Shown here piece after piece: positions 1 to 9,591 of a stretch of DNA of 64,000 nt. The notes under the pieces were generated by a model that made no database searches, was not told the origin of the DNA, and saw only the letters and a list, made by a program, of their open reading frames with translations. The DNA comes from an uncultured Aquimarina sp. (GTDB lineage: Bacteria; Bacteroidota; Bacteroidia; Flavobacteriales; Flavobacteriaceae), in assembly GCA_947496555.1 (NCBI GenBank), contig CANMDH010000007.1, forward strand, positions 81,111 through 145,110, written 5' to 3'. Position 1 is the first letter of the stretch. Each line of letters opens with the position of its first letter. The translations under genes and the position numbers were made by a program.

Positions 1-1
1 C

Positions 2-1264
2 ACCAAAACCGAAATTAGATCGGTTTGTGTAATTCCGGATGGGGGATTATGGCTGGCAACAGACACCAACGGACTGGTTCACTTGGATCAAGAAGGCAAT
101 TACGCCTTTTTTGATGAAAAAAGCGGCACACCTTCAAAAGTGGCATCCTATCGAAGTATGATCATTGACAGTAGTAATCATCTCTGGGTAGGTACTGCAG
201 AAGGAGCAGTGTATTCCTCACAACCAAATCCCAAACCGCTTACCACCAATACACCGATTCTTAATGAAATACGTATCGATAATAAATTACAGGAAATTGA
301 TTCAAGGGTAAGCTTTTCAGAAACTTCACAGATCAGGTTAAATTTTAATTCGATCACTTATCCTGGCGATGATATTAATTATCAATACAAAATTTATGAT
401 AGGGATACTTTTGAGGATGAAATCGTCGAAATCCCATGGTCGATACCCAGTGAAGAGAGTCAAATTACTTTGCAAAAGCTGAAAGGTCAGGAATATGATA
501 TATTGATACGCGCAGAAAAACCAGGAGGATATTCTTGGAGCACCCCTTTGAAGATTAACCTTGAAGTAAATAAAAAGTGGTACAAGACACTTTGGGGAGG
601 TATCCTAATCGCGATTTTAGGATTGCTCGGATTATGGTATTTTCTACGGTTATGGGTATTTAAAAAAACAAAGGATCTAAAAGCTTCACTCTCTCTAAAA
701 CAAAAGGAACTTCATGAAAAAGAAGAAGCACTTATCTCACAAAGAAAAACACTAAAATATCAAACGGAGGAACTTAAAAGTGCTGGAACCAATATATATC
801 TTTTGTATCGTCTACTACGGCAAATTCCAGAGAATAGTAGCTGGGATGAAGCCATACTTGTTTTGGCAAAATTAGTTGAGCTGCCAACAGGAGTAGATGC
901 TTTTGAACTGGCTTTTAAGAAAGGAGAAGAAATTGCATATCGAGGTTGTTCTCGAGAAAATAATAATGTACTTGATCGTAAGGAAGAATTTAATGAAAAA
1001 GAAAATTTAGCTACCTATGTATTGATAGGAAATAAATCTATCCTGATAGGGGATTTTAATACTGAAGCAGAACAGTATATCAATAAAAAAGATGACGACG
1101 GGTATGTATCAAGAATGTTAGTGCCTTTTACTCAAAAACAGGGACCTGAAGCCGTTTTTTGTATTTATGGAAAAGAAAAAAATAAGTTTACACAAAGAGA
1201 TCTTACCTTAATTCAGATACTCACAGCATTTCTTTCAATTACAATAATCGATGAACTAAGATAA
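2..1264 (+). CDS. Propeller/Y_Y_Y sensor protein with C-terminal GAF-like domain (5' truncated)
   Basis: The reading frame is open from base 2 and has no convincing start in the window, so the gene begins upstream. The first residues ([16 protein letters not shown], later [12 protein letters not shown]) are typical two-component-regulator propeller (Reg_prop) blades, and a Y_Y_Y-type beta-sandwich follows (around KIYDRD to [11 protein letters not shown]). One membrane helix ([20 protein letters not shown]) leads into a lysine/glutamate-rich coiled coil and a GAF-like C-terminal domain. No histidine kinase or DNA-binding domain follows, so output may be by protein contact. This is a periplasmic sensor with a cytoplasmic tail. 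It ends one base before the ion-channel gene at 1266, so the two are probably co-transcribed. The family is clear; the ligand is unknown. Confidence 0.75.
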   Translation, partial: TKTEIRSVCVIPDGGLWLATDTNGLVHLDQEGNYAFFDEKSGTPSKVASYRSMIIDSSNHLWVGTAEGAVYSSQPNPKPLTTNTPILNEIRIDNKLQEIDSRVSFSETSQIRLNFNSITYPGDDINYQYKIYDRDTFEDEIVEIPWSIPSEESQITLQKLKGQEYDILIRAEKPGGYSWSTPLKINLEVNKKWYKTLWGGILIAILGLLGLWYFLRLWVFKKTKDLKASLSLKQKELHEKEEALISQRKTLKYQTEELKSAGTNIYLLYRLLRQIPENSSWDEAILVLAKLVELPTGVDAFELAFKKGEEIAYRGCSRENNNVLDRKEEFNEKENLATYVLIGNKSILIGDFNTEAEQYINKKDDDGYVSRMLVPFTQKQGPEAVFCIYGKEKNKFTQRDLTLIQILTAFLSITIIDELR

Positions 1265-1265
1265 T

Positions 1266-2357
1266 ATGAGTATTGGGCCCAAAATAAAATTTTGGTTATA
1301 TATAATTACAGCTTTTTCAAGTATGGGTCTCCAGGCTGGTTTTGTAAAAGACACTCTTTTGGTTGGGGTACATCAAGACCCACCATTTATCATTAAAAAT
1401 TATGAAGGTCGTTTTGAAGGGCTTTCTGTTGATCTCTGGGATCATATAGCCAATGAAATTGATGTAACTTATAAGTATGTCGAGTATTCTGATGTTATTG
1501 GAATCATTAGGGCTTTAGATTATAATGAATTGGACATTTCAATTAATCCCTTGGCAAACAATCCACAACGTATAGACAAATTTGAAGTAACTCAACCTTT
1601 TTACATTTCGAGTATAGGAGTAGCAGTAACGACTTTAAGTCGTAGCCAGTTTCAAATTTTTATAGATAACTTTTTTTCCAGAGATTTTTTGAACATCATA
1701 CTTTTGTTATTATTGATTCTACTTTCCTTCGGAACCATTTTATGGTTCGTAGAGCGGAAGCAAAATAAACATCAATTTCGTCCAGGTGTTTTAGGATTAT
1801 TCGATGGACTTTGGTGGGCTGCTGTAACTATGACTACTGTTGGCTATGGTGATAAATCCCCAAAGTCTAATATGGGTAAGACAATTGCAATTATCTGGAT
1901 GTTTACAGCGGTTATTATTATTTCGAGCTTTACGGCTACGATTGCTTCTACACTGACCGTTAATACCCTCGAAGCCAGAATTACAGGAGTTGAAGACCTA
2001 AAGACGATTGAGAAAATTGGAATTGTAGGAGCTTCAGAAGGCGAAGACTTTTTGCTTCAACACGATATGATTCCTTATCAAATATACAAGACTCCATTAC
2101 AGGCTTTAAGGGCATTGGCCAGAAAAGATATAAATGTGTTGGTGCATGATAAAACATCGATGGAGTATTTACTTCAAACAAATCAATTAGAAAGTAAAGC
2201 AGCACTTCTGCCCTTAACATTCAATCGCCAATACCGTAGTTTTATAATGCCTAAATCACATTCTTATTTTGATGAAATCAATAAGCTCTTGATCACGCAA
2301 ATCCAAAAGCTTTCTTGGAACGAAGTGTTGCAGAAATATAATTTGGATCACGAATAA
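1266..2357 (+). CDS. Ionotropic glutamate receptor-like channel (periplasmic binding domain plus K+ channel pore)
   Basis: A 363-aa protein with the inserted-pore layout of bacterial GluR0. It has a signal peptide (1-25), a first solute-binding lobe (about 28-122), a first membrane helix (140-162), a pore loop with a potassium-type filter TVGYGD at 191-196, a second helix (205-230), then the second binding lobe (235-363). The lobes resemble SBP_bac_3 amino-acid-binding proteins (VGVHQDPPF start, [22 protein letters not shown]). Family knowledge says such proteins form tetrameric ligand-gated K+ channels in the inner membrane. The ligand cannot be read from sequence. It directly follows the propeller/GAF sensor gene (1-base gap), suggesting a linked signalling role. 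It could also be annotated as an ion transporter or transporter substrate-binding protein. Confidence 0.85.
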   Translation: MSIGPKIKFWLYIITAFSSMGLQAGFVKDTLLVGVHQDPPFIIKNYEGRFEGLSVDLWDHIANEIDVTYKYVEYSDVIGIIRALDYNELDISINPLANNPQRIDKFEVTQPFYISSIGVAVTTLSRSQFQIFIDNFFSRDFLNIILLLLLILLSFGTILWFVERKQNKHQFRPGVLGLFDGLWWAAVTMTTVGYGDKSPKSNMGKTIAIIWMFTAVIIISSFTATIASTLTVNTLEARITGVEDLKTIEKIGIVGASEGEDFLLQHDMIPYQIYKTPLQALRALARKDINVLVHDKTSMEYLLQTNQLESKAALLPLTFNRQYRSFIMPKSHSYFDEINKLLITQIQKLSWNEVLQKYNLDHE

Positions 2358-2385
2358 TAAAATTTGCTTTTATATTTTTACATCC

Positions 2386-2859
2386 ATGATTGATAACTTC
2401 GAAAATGAATTTTTTGGGATCGGTATCCAGAATGGAAAAACTCCAGAAAATCTTGGGGTTTTATGGCGTTCGGCCCAAAATATGGGTGCCAGTTTTATTT
2501 TTACAATTGGCAACCGATATGCCAAACAAGCAAGTGATACTCACAATGCGGTAAAAGCAATGCCTTATTTTCATTATGATACGTTCGATGACTTTTATCG
2601 TCATTTACCCAAAGGAGCCATGCTTGTTGGAGTCGAATTGACAGATGATGCAGAACCTCTTGAAACTTTTAAACACCCCAAACGGTGTGTTTATTTGTTA
2701 GGAGCCGAAGATCATGGGTTATCAAAAAAAGCCATCGAAAAATCACAGTTCCTGGTAAAATTCAAGTCACAGTTAAGCATCAATGTTGCAGTAGCCGGAA
2801 GCATTATTATGTATGATCGGGGGGTCGATAAACCCCGATTTATTAGGTCTTCCGATTAA
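2386..2859 (+). CDS. SpoU/TrmH family RNA 2'-O-methyltransferase
   Basis: A 157-aa single-domain SPOUT methyltransferase. It has the N-terminal motif NPENLG-like (KTPENLGVLWRSAQNMGA), a central GAEDHGLS motif and the C-terminal knot motif LSINVAVAGSIIMYDR, which form the trefoil-knot SAM site. The family methylates ribose 2'-OH in tRNA or rRNA; the substrate of this short form is not evident. It lies 28 bases after the channel gene on the same strand and may be read from the same transcript, although the functions look unrelated. Confidence 0.85.
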   Translation: MIDNFENEFFGIGIQNGKTPENLGVLWRSAQNMGASFIFTIGNRYAKQASDTHNAVKAMPYFHYDTFDDFYRHLPKGAMLVGVELTDDAEPLETFKHPKRCVYLLGAEDHGLSKKAIEKSQFLVKFKSQLSINVAVAGSIIMYDRGVDKPRFIRSSD

Positions 2860-2946
2860 TTTTTAGGTATCTCGAGGCTTTTAGATATAAATGGCAGATG
2901 GGATTCTTCAATTTTTATACTACTTTTATGCGAACTACAATAATTT

Positions 2947-4290
2947 ATGTTCAAAACGCTCGAAGGTCTTGTTGCAAGTTTTAGTTCCTGGGTATGGGAT
3001 TGGCCTTTGCTGGTACTGCTTATTGGTGGCGGTTTATTTTTTCTAATATACTCGCGATTTACACCATACTTTTATTTTAAACATGCTATCGACGTTCTAC
3101 GAGGAAAGTATGATAGCGAGAATGATCCTGGACAGTTAAGTCATTTTCAAGCATTATCTTCGGCAATTGCCGCAACAGTAGGGATGGGAAATATAAGTGG
3201 TGTAGCTGTTGCTATTGTAATGGGTGGCCCCGGTGCGGTCTTTTGGATGTGGATTAGCGCATTGATCGGTATGGCTACCAAATTTTATACCTGTTCACTG
3301 GCCGTGATGTATCGTACTGAAGACGATAATGGCACCGTACTTAGTGGCCCAATGTATGTAATTACCAAAGGCTTAGGGATGCACTGGAAACCATTGGCAA
3401 TACTGTTTGCATTGGCAGGTTTGGTCGGTACGCTTCCCGCGTTTACCGCAAATCAGTTAACACAAACATTAATAGATGTTCTGGATTGGGATGATGAATA
3501 TAAATGGTACATAGGAATTGTTCTGGCTGGAATAGCTTCCATAGTTATTTTAGGTGGAATAAAAAGAATTGGGGTAGTAGCCAGTAGATTAGTCCCCTTT
3601 ATGGTGGTCCTATATTTTATTACTGTATTTACCGTCTTAGTGGTGCAGATTGAAGTGGTTCCAGAAATGTTTGTACTCATTTTTTCAGATGCTTTTTCTG
3701 GCGAAGCTGCTGCAGGTGGAGCTCTGGGATACCTCATCAAAACAGGAGTTAAAAGAGCTGCTTTTTCAAACGAAGCTGGGATAGGAACCGCTCCAATGAT
3801 GCATGGAACTGCCAAAACCAATGAACCTATACGAGAAGGATTAGTAGCAATGACAGGGCCTGCTATAGATACATTGTTGGTATGTACATTAACTGCTTTG
3901 GCAATACTTTCTACTGGAGTTTGGCGCCAAACCGATGATAATGGAATATCATTGACACTAGAAGCTTTTAATTCAGTTTTACCCTATGGATTAGGAGATA
4001 TAGTGGTAGTAATTATGGTATTGGTGTTTGCTTTTTCAACCTTGTTCTCTTATTCGTATTACGGAACCACTTGCTTGGGTTTTTTAACCAAACCCAAATA
4101 CGGTAAGTATTATAATTATATCTACATCTTGTCGATAGTAATAGCCGCTGTAGTAAAAATTGATTTTGCCATTAACCTTATTGACAGTGCATTTGCCATT
4201 ATGGCGATTCCAACGGTTATTTCAGGATTACTATTAGCGCCAAAGGTAAATGCAAAAGCCAAGGCGTATTTTAAGGGCCTGAAAAGTTGA
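2947..4290 (+). CDS. Sodium:alanine symporter family (AGCS) amino acid carrier
   Basis: A 447-aa polytopic inner-membrane protein of AGCS length. Signature stretches include SAIAATVGMGNISGVAVAI near residue 75, GGPGAVFWMWISALIGMATKF, and AAFSNEAGIGTAPMMHG near 270, all typical of Na+-coupled alanine/glycine carriers. About ten to eleven hydrophobic segments are visible. The exact substrate (alanine, glycine or D-amino acids) is inferred from family only. It is convergent with the OmpA/PD40 gene downstream. Confidence 0.9.
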   Translation: MFKTLEGLVASFSSWVWDWPLLVLLIGGGLFFLIYSRFTPYFYFKHAIDVLRGKYDSENDPGQLSHFQALSSAIAATVGMGNISGVAVAIVMGGPGAVFWMWISALIGMATKFYTCSLAVMYRTEDDNGTVLSGPMYVITKGLGMHWKPLAILFALAGLVGTLPAFTANQLTQTLIDVLDWDDEYKWYIGIVLAGIASIVILGGIKRIGVVASRLVPFMVVLYFITVFTVLVVQIEVVPEMFVLIFSDAFSGEAAAGGALGYLIKTGVKRAAFSNEAGIGTAPMMHGTAKTNEPIREGLVAMTGPAIDTLLVCTLTALAILSTGVWRQTDDNGISLTLEAFNSVLPYGLGDIVVVIMVLVFAFSTLFSYSYYGTTCLGFLTKPKYGKYYNYIYILSIVIAAVVKIDFAINLIDSAFAIMAIPTVISGLLLAPKVNAKAKAYFKGLKS

Positions 4291-4332
4291 TTTTTTGGTA
4301 ATTTGGGTGAATTTGATATAGAAATAATCAAG

Positions 4333-6348
4333 TTATTCCCATACAATAAATTCACTTCTTCTGTTTTCCTGGTGTTCCTCTTCAGTACAAGGGACATCGT
4401 CTGTGCATTTATTTAATAATCTTCTCTCTCCATAGGCTTTACCTCGTATTCTTCGCCAATAAATACCACCTTCTTCTACTAGATATTTTACGGTAGCCCG
4501 CATCCTTTTTACACTTAACCTTTTATTATACCAAAAACTAGATCTACTATCGGTATGCGAGCGCACTTCAATTTTTAATTCAGGGTATTTTTTCATGGCC
4601 GAAATGATCTTTTGTAATTCTACTTCAGCTTTAGGAGTGATAATAGAGTCATTTAGGGCGAAATAAATAGGCTCTAATTGCAAGGTTTTTGAAAGATCAT
4701 CTCCAACGTTAACTTCTACAGAGGTTAATAATATATTGTCTGAGTTTAATGGAGTCAACGGGATCGATATTTCATTTACAAATTCGAAACTATCATCAGT
4801 ATTTAATGATATTTCTCTTGGATTAAATTGATCTAAAGATGTTCTTATTAGAAATCCTTTAGAACAGTCCACGTCAAATTTATACTCCCCCAGACTATTA
4901 GATGTGGTTTGGGCTACTATATTTTCTTCAAGGTCTAGCAAGGTGATATTGGTATTAGGTAGACTTTGATTGTTTTCATTATTAGAAATAATACCTTCGA
5001 TATACTGTTTGCATGAAATAATTAAATCTTTTGTTTGTTTAATACCATAAATGTCATCGTTTCCTTTTCCGCCTTTTCTATTACTTGCAAAGTACCCAAT
5101 TTTGGTTTCTTCATTAATCACAAAAGTAAAATCATCTTTGGGGCTATTAATTGGTTTACCAACATTAAAAGCTTTAGAAAATCCTGATTCTGATGGCATG
5201 CTTACAAAAACATCGAGTCCTCCCAAACCAACGTGGCCATCGCTAGAGAAATAGAGTTCTCCATTATTACTTATATACGGAAACGTTTCTCGACCTTCGG
5301 TATTAATGTTTTCTCCCAAATTTTTTGGGACACCGTATTCCCCATTAGGCAATATATCTACAACATAAAGATCAGATTTGCCTAATGTTCCTGGCATATC
5401 GCTTGCAAAATAAAGTTTTTTTCCATCCAAGCTAACCGAAGGATGTGATACCGAATAATTATTGCTAGAAAAAGGGAGCTCTTCAATATCGGTCCATTTT
5501 CCTTCCTTCAATTCGGCTTTGTATAATTTCAGAAGAACAACACCTTTTTTACTAGTTTCTAATTTGTTATTTATATAATTGTTTCTAGAGAAATATACTG
5601 TTTGTCCATCTACAGTAAAACTGGTAGAGGACTCATGAAATTTGCTGTTGATTTTACCCTTTAATTTTATAGGTTCTTCTAGACTGATATTATCCTCCTT
5701 AATATTGGAAGAATACAGATCTAAAAAAGGCATTTTATTCCATCCATGAACCTTAGAATCCTTAGATTCTTTGCCCCTTGAAGATGCAAAAACAATTTGA
5801 TTTTGATTATTGAAACTTGGGGCATATTCAGAATTTTTTGAGTTTATATTGAGTGTGAAAAGATCAAATCTTCCAGATTGTATTTCAATAAAACTTAAAT
5901 AATCTCTTTTATTAACAAAAGAGGTAGCTCGTTTGTCATTTCCGGTAATGCTATAGAACTGATCCATGATTTCATCGGCCTTATCATAGCGCTCAATGCT
6001 TTTTAATCCCTGAGCGTATTTGAACATATACTCGGGAGGTAAGTTTTGTGGATATTCCTGAATTAACCTTTCATACCACTCTACAGAAGATTCTAATTCT
6101 CCTGTAAGATAAAATGAATCGGCTAATTTTTGATATAAACCTGGTGAGGAATAGCCCTGTTGCGCTACATCAAGATAAATTGCTCTTGCATCGATATAAG
6201 CAAACGATTTAAATTTTTCATCTGCTTTGGTCAATTGCTTATTGAAATCTTGTGCTACAAGGCCAAATGATAAAAAAAGAAATATAGAAAATAGAACGAA
6301 ATTACTTCTTGTAAATCGGTAGTAGGTATATGATAAATAGTTCTTCAA
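4333..6348 (-). CDS. OmpA family lipoprotein-like protein with TPR and PD40 propeller (PorE-like architecture)
   Basis: A 671-aa exported protein. After a signal segment (1-32, ending LVAQ) come TPR-like helices (about 35-140). A run of PD40/WD40-like blades follows (FASSRG, YFSRN, LYFASDMPG, LYFSSDGHVGLGGLDVFV, YFASNRKGGKGNDDIYG). Next is a carboxypeptidase-regulatory-like beta domain (about 445-520) and a C-terminal OmpA peptidoglycan-binding domain (LEPIYFALNDS start, EVRSHTDSR). This domain order matches that described for the T9SS accessory protein PorE, but flavobacteria carry many such paralogues and no PorP/SprF-like partner is adjacent. It probably anchors an outer-membrane complex to peptidoglycan. 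Confidence 0.8.
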   Translation of the reverse strand: MKNYLSYTYYRFTRSNFVLFSIFLFLSFGLVAQDFNKQLTKADEKFKSFAYIDARAIYLDVAQQGYSSPGLYQKLADSFYLTGELESSVEWYERLIQEYPQNLPPEYMFKYAQGLKSIERYDKADEIMDQFYSITGNDKRATSFVNKRDYLSFIEIQSGRFDLFTLNINSKNSEYAPSFNNQNQIVFASSRGKESKDSKVHGWNKMPFLDLYSSNIKEDNISLEEPIKLKGKINSKFHESSTSFTVDGQTVYFSRNNYINNKLETSKKGVVLLKLYKAELKEGKWTDIEELPFSSNNYSVSHPSVSLDGKKLYFASDMPGTLGKSDLYVVDILPNGEYGVPKNLGENINTEGRETFPYISNNGELYFSSDGHVGLGGLDVFVSMPSESGFSKAFNVGKPINSPKDDFTFVINEETKIGYFASNRKGGKGNDDIYGIKQTKDLIISCKQYIEGIISNNENNQSLPNTNITLLDLEENIVAQTTSNSLGEYKFDVDCSKGFLIRTSLDQFNPREISLNTDDSFEFVNEISIPLTPLNSDNILLTSVEVNVGDDLSKTLQLEPIYFALNDSIITPKAEVELQKIISAMKKYPELKIEVRSHTDSRSSFWYNKRLSVKRMRATVKYLVEEGGIYWRRIRGKAYGERRLLNKCTDDVPCTEEEHQENRRSEFIVWE

Positions 6349-6532
6349 AATATCCCGTATTTAAATAATTAAATTGTTTCCACGGGGTTTTTGAAAACTT
6401 ATCGAAACTAAATTTATAAAAAATCTAAATAAAAAGTTAATTTCTCTTAGATTATTTGCTAATCACTTTTCTATCAGTACTCATAATGGGCAATAATTCA
6501 TGCAAGAATTACTTTCTAAATTAATATTCGTC

Positions 6533-6540
6533 TACCTTTG
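6533..6540 (+). promoter_or_regulatory. Candidate -7 element for era (TACCTTTG)
   Basis: TACCTTTG fits the Bacteroidota -7 consensus TAnnTTTG and lies 17 bases before the era ATG. No clean -33 TTTG is found at 19-21 bases, so the call rests on the -7 box alone. Confidence 0.4.
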
Positions 6541-6557
6541 CACCAAAATAGGGTTAT

Positions 6558-7439
6558 ATGACGCATAAAGCAGGTTTTGTAAATATTATAGGGAATCCCA
6601 ATGTAGGTAAGTCTACACTTATGAATGCTTTTATTGGTGAGAAGTTGTCGATTATTACTTCTAAAGCACAGACTACAAGACATAGGATTCTGGGTATTGT
6701 GAATGGAGATGATTTCCAGGTTATTTTATCAGATACTCCTGGTATTATAAAACCAGCATACGAGTTGCAAGAATCGATGATGGATTTTGTGAAATCTGCT
6801 TTCGAGGATGCCGATATTCTTATTTACATGGTAGAAATAGGTGAGAAAGCACTAAAGGATGAAGCTTTTTTTAAAAAAATTACTGCTGCCAAAATCCCTG
6901 TACTTTTACTAATTAATAAAATTGATCAATCTAATCAGGAAAAATTAGAGGAGCAAGTACAATTTTGGTCAGAAAAAGTGCCTAATGCAGAAGTATACCC
7001 TATATCAGCACTTGAAAATTTTAATATTAAAGAAGTGTTTGGTCGTTTGGTTGAACTTTTACCAGAATCACCTCCTTTCTATCCAAAGGATCAATTAACA
7101 GATAAACCCGAACGGTTTTTTGTAAACGAAGCCATACGGGAAAAAATATTAATCCACTACAAAAAAGAGATTCCGTATTCGGTGGAGGTAGAAACTGAAG
7201 AGTTTTTTGAAGATGAAACCATTATTAGAATACGTTCGGTAATCATGGTCGAAAGAGAGTCACAAAAAGGAATTATTATTGGGCATAAGGGTTCGGCATT
7301 GAAAAAAGTTGGAACCGAAGCCCGAAAAGACTTAGAAAAGTTCTTTGGTAAAAAAATACATATCGAATTGTACGTAAAGATCAATAAAAACTGGCGTAGT
7401 AATCAGCGTCAATTAAAGCGTTTCGGATATAATAAATGA
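6558..7439 (+). CDS. era: GTPase Era
   Basis: A 293-aa protein of usual Era length. The GTPase domain has P-loop GNPNVGKST, switch II DTPG and NKID base-recognition motifs. The C-terminal KH domain is seen in IIGHKGSALKKVGTEARKDLE and the following LYVKINKNWR. Era binds the 3' end of 16S rRNA and assists 30S assembly at the membrane. It precedes der in the same orientation, but about 290 bases separate them and each has its own -7 box. Confidence 0.97.
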   Translation: MTHKAGFVNIIGNPNVGKSTLMNAFIGEKLSIITSKAQTTRHRILGIVNGDDFQVILSDTPGIIKPAYELQESMMDFVKSAFEDADILIYMVEIGEKALKDEAFFKKITAAKIPVLLLINKIDQSNQEKLEEQVQFWSEKVPNAEVYPISALENFNIKEVFGRLVELLPESPPFYPKDQLTDKPERFFVNEAIREKILIHYKKEIPYSVEVETEEFFEDETIIRIRSVIMVERESQKGIIIGHKGSALKKVGTEARKDLEKFFGKKIHIELYVKINKNWRSNQRQLKRFGYNK

Positions 7440-7544
7440 TTCTTTTTTTAAGATTTTTTCTGTATTCATGGGCCTCTAAATTACTTCCATAAAAACTTTG
7501 TTGTTTTACAGTAACCTAGTTAGCATGAATACTTGGTATCTTTG

Positions 7545-7628
7545 ATATAAGTAATTATTTCACTGACTGACTATCAATTATGAAAAGTTCCTGAGGTCTT
7601 AAATGTTTGGCCTTGGGACTTTTTGTTT
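7545..7628 (+). ncRNA. Candidate small RNA between era and der
   Basis: A -7 box TATCTTTG lies at 7537-7544. About 40 bases later there is a hairpin whose arms are 7583-7596 (AAAAGTTCCTGAGG) and 7611-7623 (CCTTGGGACTTTT), followed by a T-rich run. Together they outline a transcript of about 80 nt ending in an intrinsic terminator. No -33 box is evident and the hairpin could simply be the era terminator. No ORF lies in the 287-base gap. Confidence 0.3.
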
Positions 7629-7694
7629 TCCGGCTATTTTAATCAGATATAAACATTTATAGTATTGCTTAGAACTTATCTTAACTAAAAAGTC

Positions 7695-7702
7695 TAATTT
7701 TG
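7695..7702 (+). promoter_or_regulatory. Candidate -7 element for der (TAATTTTG)
   Basis: TAATTTTG matches TAnnTTTG and sits 24 bases before the der ATG. The -33 element is not convincing. Confidence 0.4.
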
Positions 7703-7726
7703 CAAAAAGTTTAGAACAAGATTTCG

Positions 7727-9034
7727 ATGAGCAGTATAGTGGCAATTGTAGGGAGACCTAATGTAGGAAAATCAACTTTCTTTAATCGTTTGATTCAAAG
7801 AAGAGAAGCTATCGTAGATGCAGTGAGTGGTGTTACTCGTGATCGCCATTATGGAAAAAGTGATTGGAACGGAGTGGAGTTCTCATTGATCGATACAGGT
7901 GGTTATGTGGTAGGAAGCGATGATATCTTTGAAGCAGAAATCGACAAACAGGTAGAACTCGCTATAGATGAAGCCGATGCCATTATCTTTATGGTAGATG
8001 TAGAGTCTGGCGTAACCGGGATGGATGAAGATGTAGCCGACTTACTGCGCAAAGTTGATAAACCTGTCTTTTTAGTGGTAAATAAGGTAGATAATGCCAA
8101 GAGAGCCGCAGATGCGGTCGAATTTTATAGCTTAGGTCTTGGTGAGTATTATACTATTGCCAGTATTAATGGGAGCGGTACGGGCGAACTTTTGGATGCC
8201 CTGGTAAAAGAACTACCCGAAAAAGAAGAACGAGAAGAAGATGAATTACCCCGATTTGCCGTGGTCGGTAGACCCAATGCCGGAAAATCATCTTTTATTA
8301 ATGCCTTGATAGGAGAAGAGCGATATATCGTCACCGATATAGCAGGTACCACACGCGATGCGATCGATACCAAATACAATCGTTTTGGTTTTGAATTTAA
8401 TCTAGTAGATACTGCCGGGATACGGCGTAAATCTAAAGTAAAAGAAGATCTTGAGTTCTATTCGGTAATGCGATCGGTACGTGCCATCGAGCATAGTGAT
8501 GTATGTTTGTTGGTGTTGGATGCTACTCGTGGTTTTGACGGTCAGGTACAAAACATCTTCTGGCTAGCAGAACGAAATCGCAAAGGAATCGTGATCCTGG
8601 TAAACAAGTGGGATCTTATCGAAAATAAAGAGAGCAATACCCTTAAGGATTTCGAAAAATATATCCGTAAAGAAATAGAACCCTTTACAGATGTGCCTAT
8701 TGTATTTATATCTACTTTAACCAAACAACGAATTTATAAAGCAATTGAAACTGCTGTTGAGGTATATAAAAATAGATCCAAAAAGATCAAAACCAGCGAG
8801 CTTAATGATGTGTTATTACCGATTATAGAAAATAATCCACCACCGGCATATAAAGGCAAGTATGTAAAGATAAAATACATCACGCAGTTACCTACACCGC
8901 AACCACAGTTTGCATTTTTCTGTAATCTACCGCAATATATCAGAGATCCGTACAAACGCTTTATCGAAAATCAACTACGTAAAGAATTTGATTTTCATGG
9001 AGTGCCGATTTCGGTGTATTTTAGGAAAAAGTAG
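7727..9034 (+). CDS. der: Ribosome biogenesis GTPase Der (EngA)
   Basis: A 435-aa protein with two tandem GTPase domains. Domain 1 has [13 protein letters not shown] and NKVD; domain 2 (from about 178) has [13 protein letters not shown] and NKWD. A C-terminal KH-like domain (about 350-435) includes [17 protein letters not shown]. The length and order are standard. Der acts in 50S subunit maturation. Confidence 0.98.
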   Translation: MSSIVAIVGRPNVGKSTFFNRLIQRREAIVDAVSGVTRDRHYGKSDWNGVEFSLIDTGGYVVGSDDIFEAEIDKQVELAIDEADAIIFMVDVESGVTGMDEDVADLLRKVDKPVFLVVNKVDNAKRAADAVEFYSLGLGEYYTIASINGSGTGELLDALVKELPEKEEREEDELPRFAVVGRPNAGKSSFINALIGEERYIVTDIAGTTRDAIDTKYNRFGFEFNLVDTAGIRRKSKVKEDLEFYSVMRSVRAIEHSDVCLLVLDATRGFDGQVQNIFWLAERNRKGIVILVNKWDLIENKESNTLKDFEKYIRKEIEPFTDVPIVFISTLTKQRIYKAIETAVEVYKNRSKKIKTSELNDVLLPIIENNPPPAYKGKYVKIKYITQLPTPQPQFAFFCNLPQYIRDPYKRFIENQLRKEFDFHGVPISVYFRKK

Positions 9035-9102
9035 GGTTGATGTATGGGTTCTTAGCATGAGGCAACTGGTTTAAAAAAAATGAAACAACTTATTTTGTTT
9101 AA

Positions 9103-9136
9103 TAAAAAAAGCCAAGCTTATAAATCAAACTTGGCT
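9103..9136 (-). terminator. Rho-independent terminator of the small peptide gene
   Basis: Read on the minus strand, AGCCAAG (9136-9130) pairs with CTTGGCT (9116-9110) around a 13-base loop, and a run of seven T follows (9109-9103). It lies 83 bases past the stop of the 51-aa peptide gene, and that spacing supports expression of the gene. Confidence 0.6.
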
Positions 9137-9218
9137 GCTTTGTTATCGTTAGTATTTTGACTTATTGTCTTTGTTTATTCCTCAAAGTCAGGATACTTTA
9201 CCGATCGTTAAGTGAAAA

Positions 9219-9374
9219 TTAATAACACTGTAGATTACCACATTGACTATGCAAAGCTGTTTGCGTACATGTAGGTGTACAAGTATAATGTTGCCCTCCT
9301 TTAATTGTTCTTAGATTTAACTTTGAAATAGTTTTCTTGTCTAGATTCAATTTGATATCTCTAGATTTTTTCAT
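9219..9374 (-). CDS. RiPP precursor peptide, class I lanthipeptide type with GG leader
   Basis: A 51-aa gene. Translation from the ATG at 9374 gives a lysine-rich leader MKKSRDIKLNLDKKTISKLN, ending IKGG at residues 24-27. The 24-residue core starts QHYTCTPTCTQT and ends CGNLQCY. The core has four Cys, five Thr and one Ser, the composition expected for lanthionine formation. The leader matches the Bacteroidota GG-leader natural-product precursors (LNL-KK-IS-L then a double glycine cleaved by a C39 peptidase transporter). No LanB, LanC or ABC transporter is in the window, so the precursor is an orphan here. A minus-strand terminator follows at 9103-9136. The coding assignment is strong. Lanthionine formation is inferred; other Cys-based modification is possible. 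Confidence 0.8.
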   Translation of the reverse strand: MKKSRDIKLNLDKKTISKLNLRTIKGGQHYTCTPTCTQTALHSQCGNLQCY

Positions 9375-9481
9375 AATTAATGTTATTTGTGCCTACATTT
9401 TATAAAGGTTTTCAGCTATACCTTATCAATATCGAATAAGACTAAGTTATATGATATTTTAAAGGATGAAAAGATGCATTG

Positions 9482-9503
9482 CCCTAATTTGTACAATTTA
9501 GGG
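9482..9503. promoter_or_regulatory. Near-perfect 22-bp palindrome upstream of the RiPP precursor
   Basis: CCCTAATTTGT and its mate ACAATTTAGGG form a 22-base dyad with one mismatched pair. It lies 108 bases upstream of the precursor start, in AT-rich DNA between the precursor and the TPM gene. It could be an operator for a dimeric regulator, or a hairpin. No clear TAnnTTTG box was found between it and the ATG. Confidence 0.4.
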
Positions 9504-9591
9504 TGGCTTAAATTTAATTTCTGAGTTAGGGAAAAGAACGGATATCAACTAAAACTATCAACTTTTTAACCAGAGCTTGTAGAAAGAAAAT

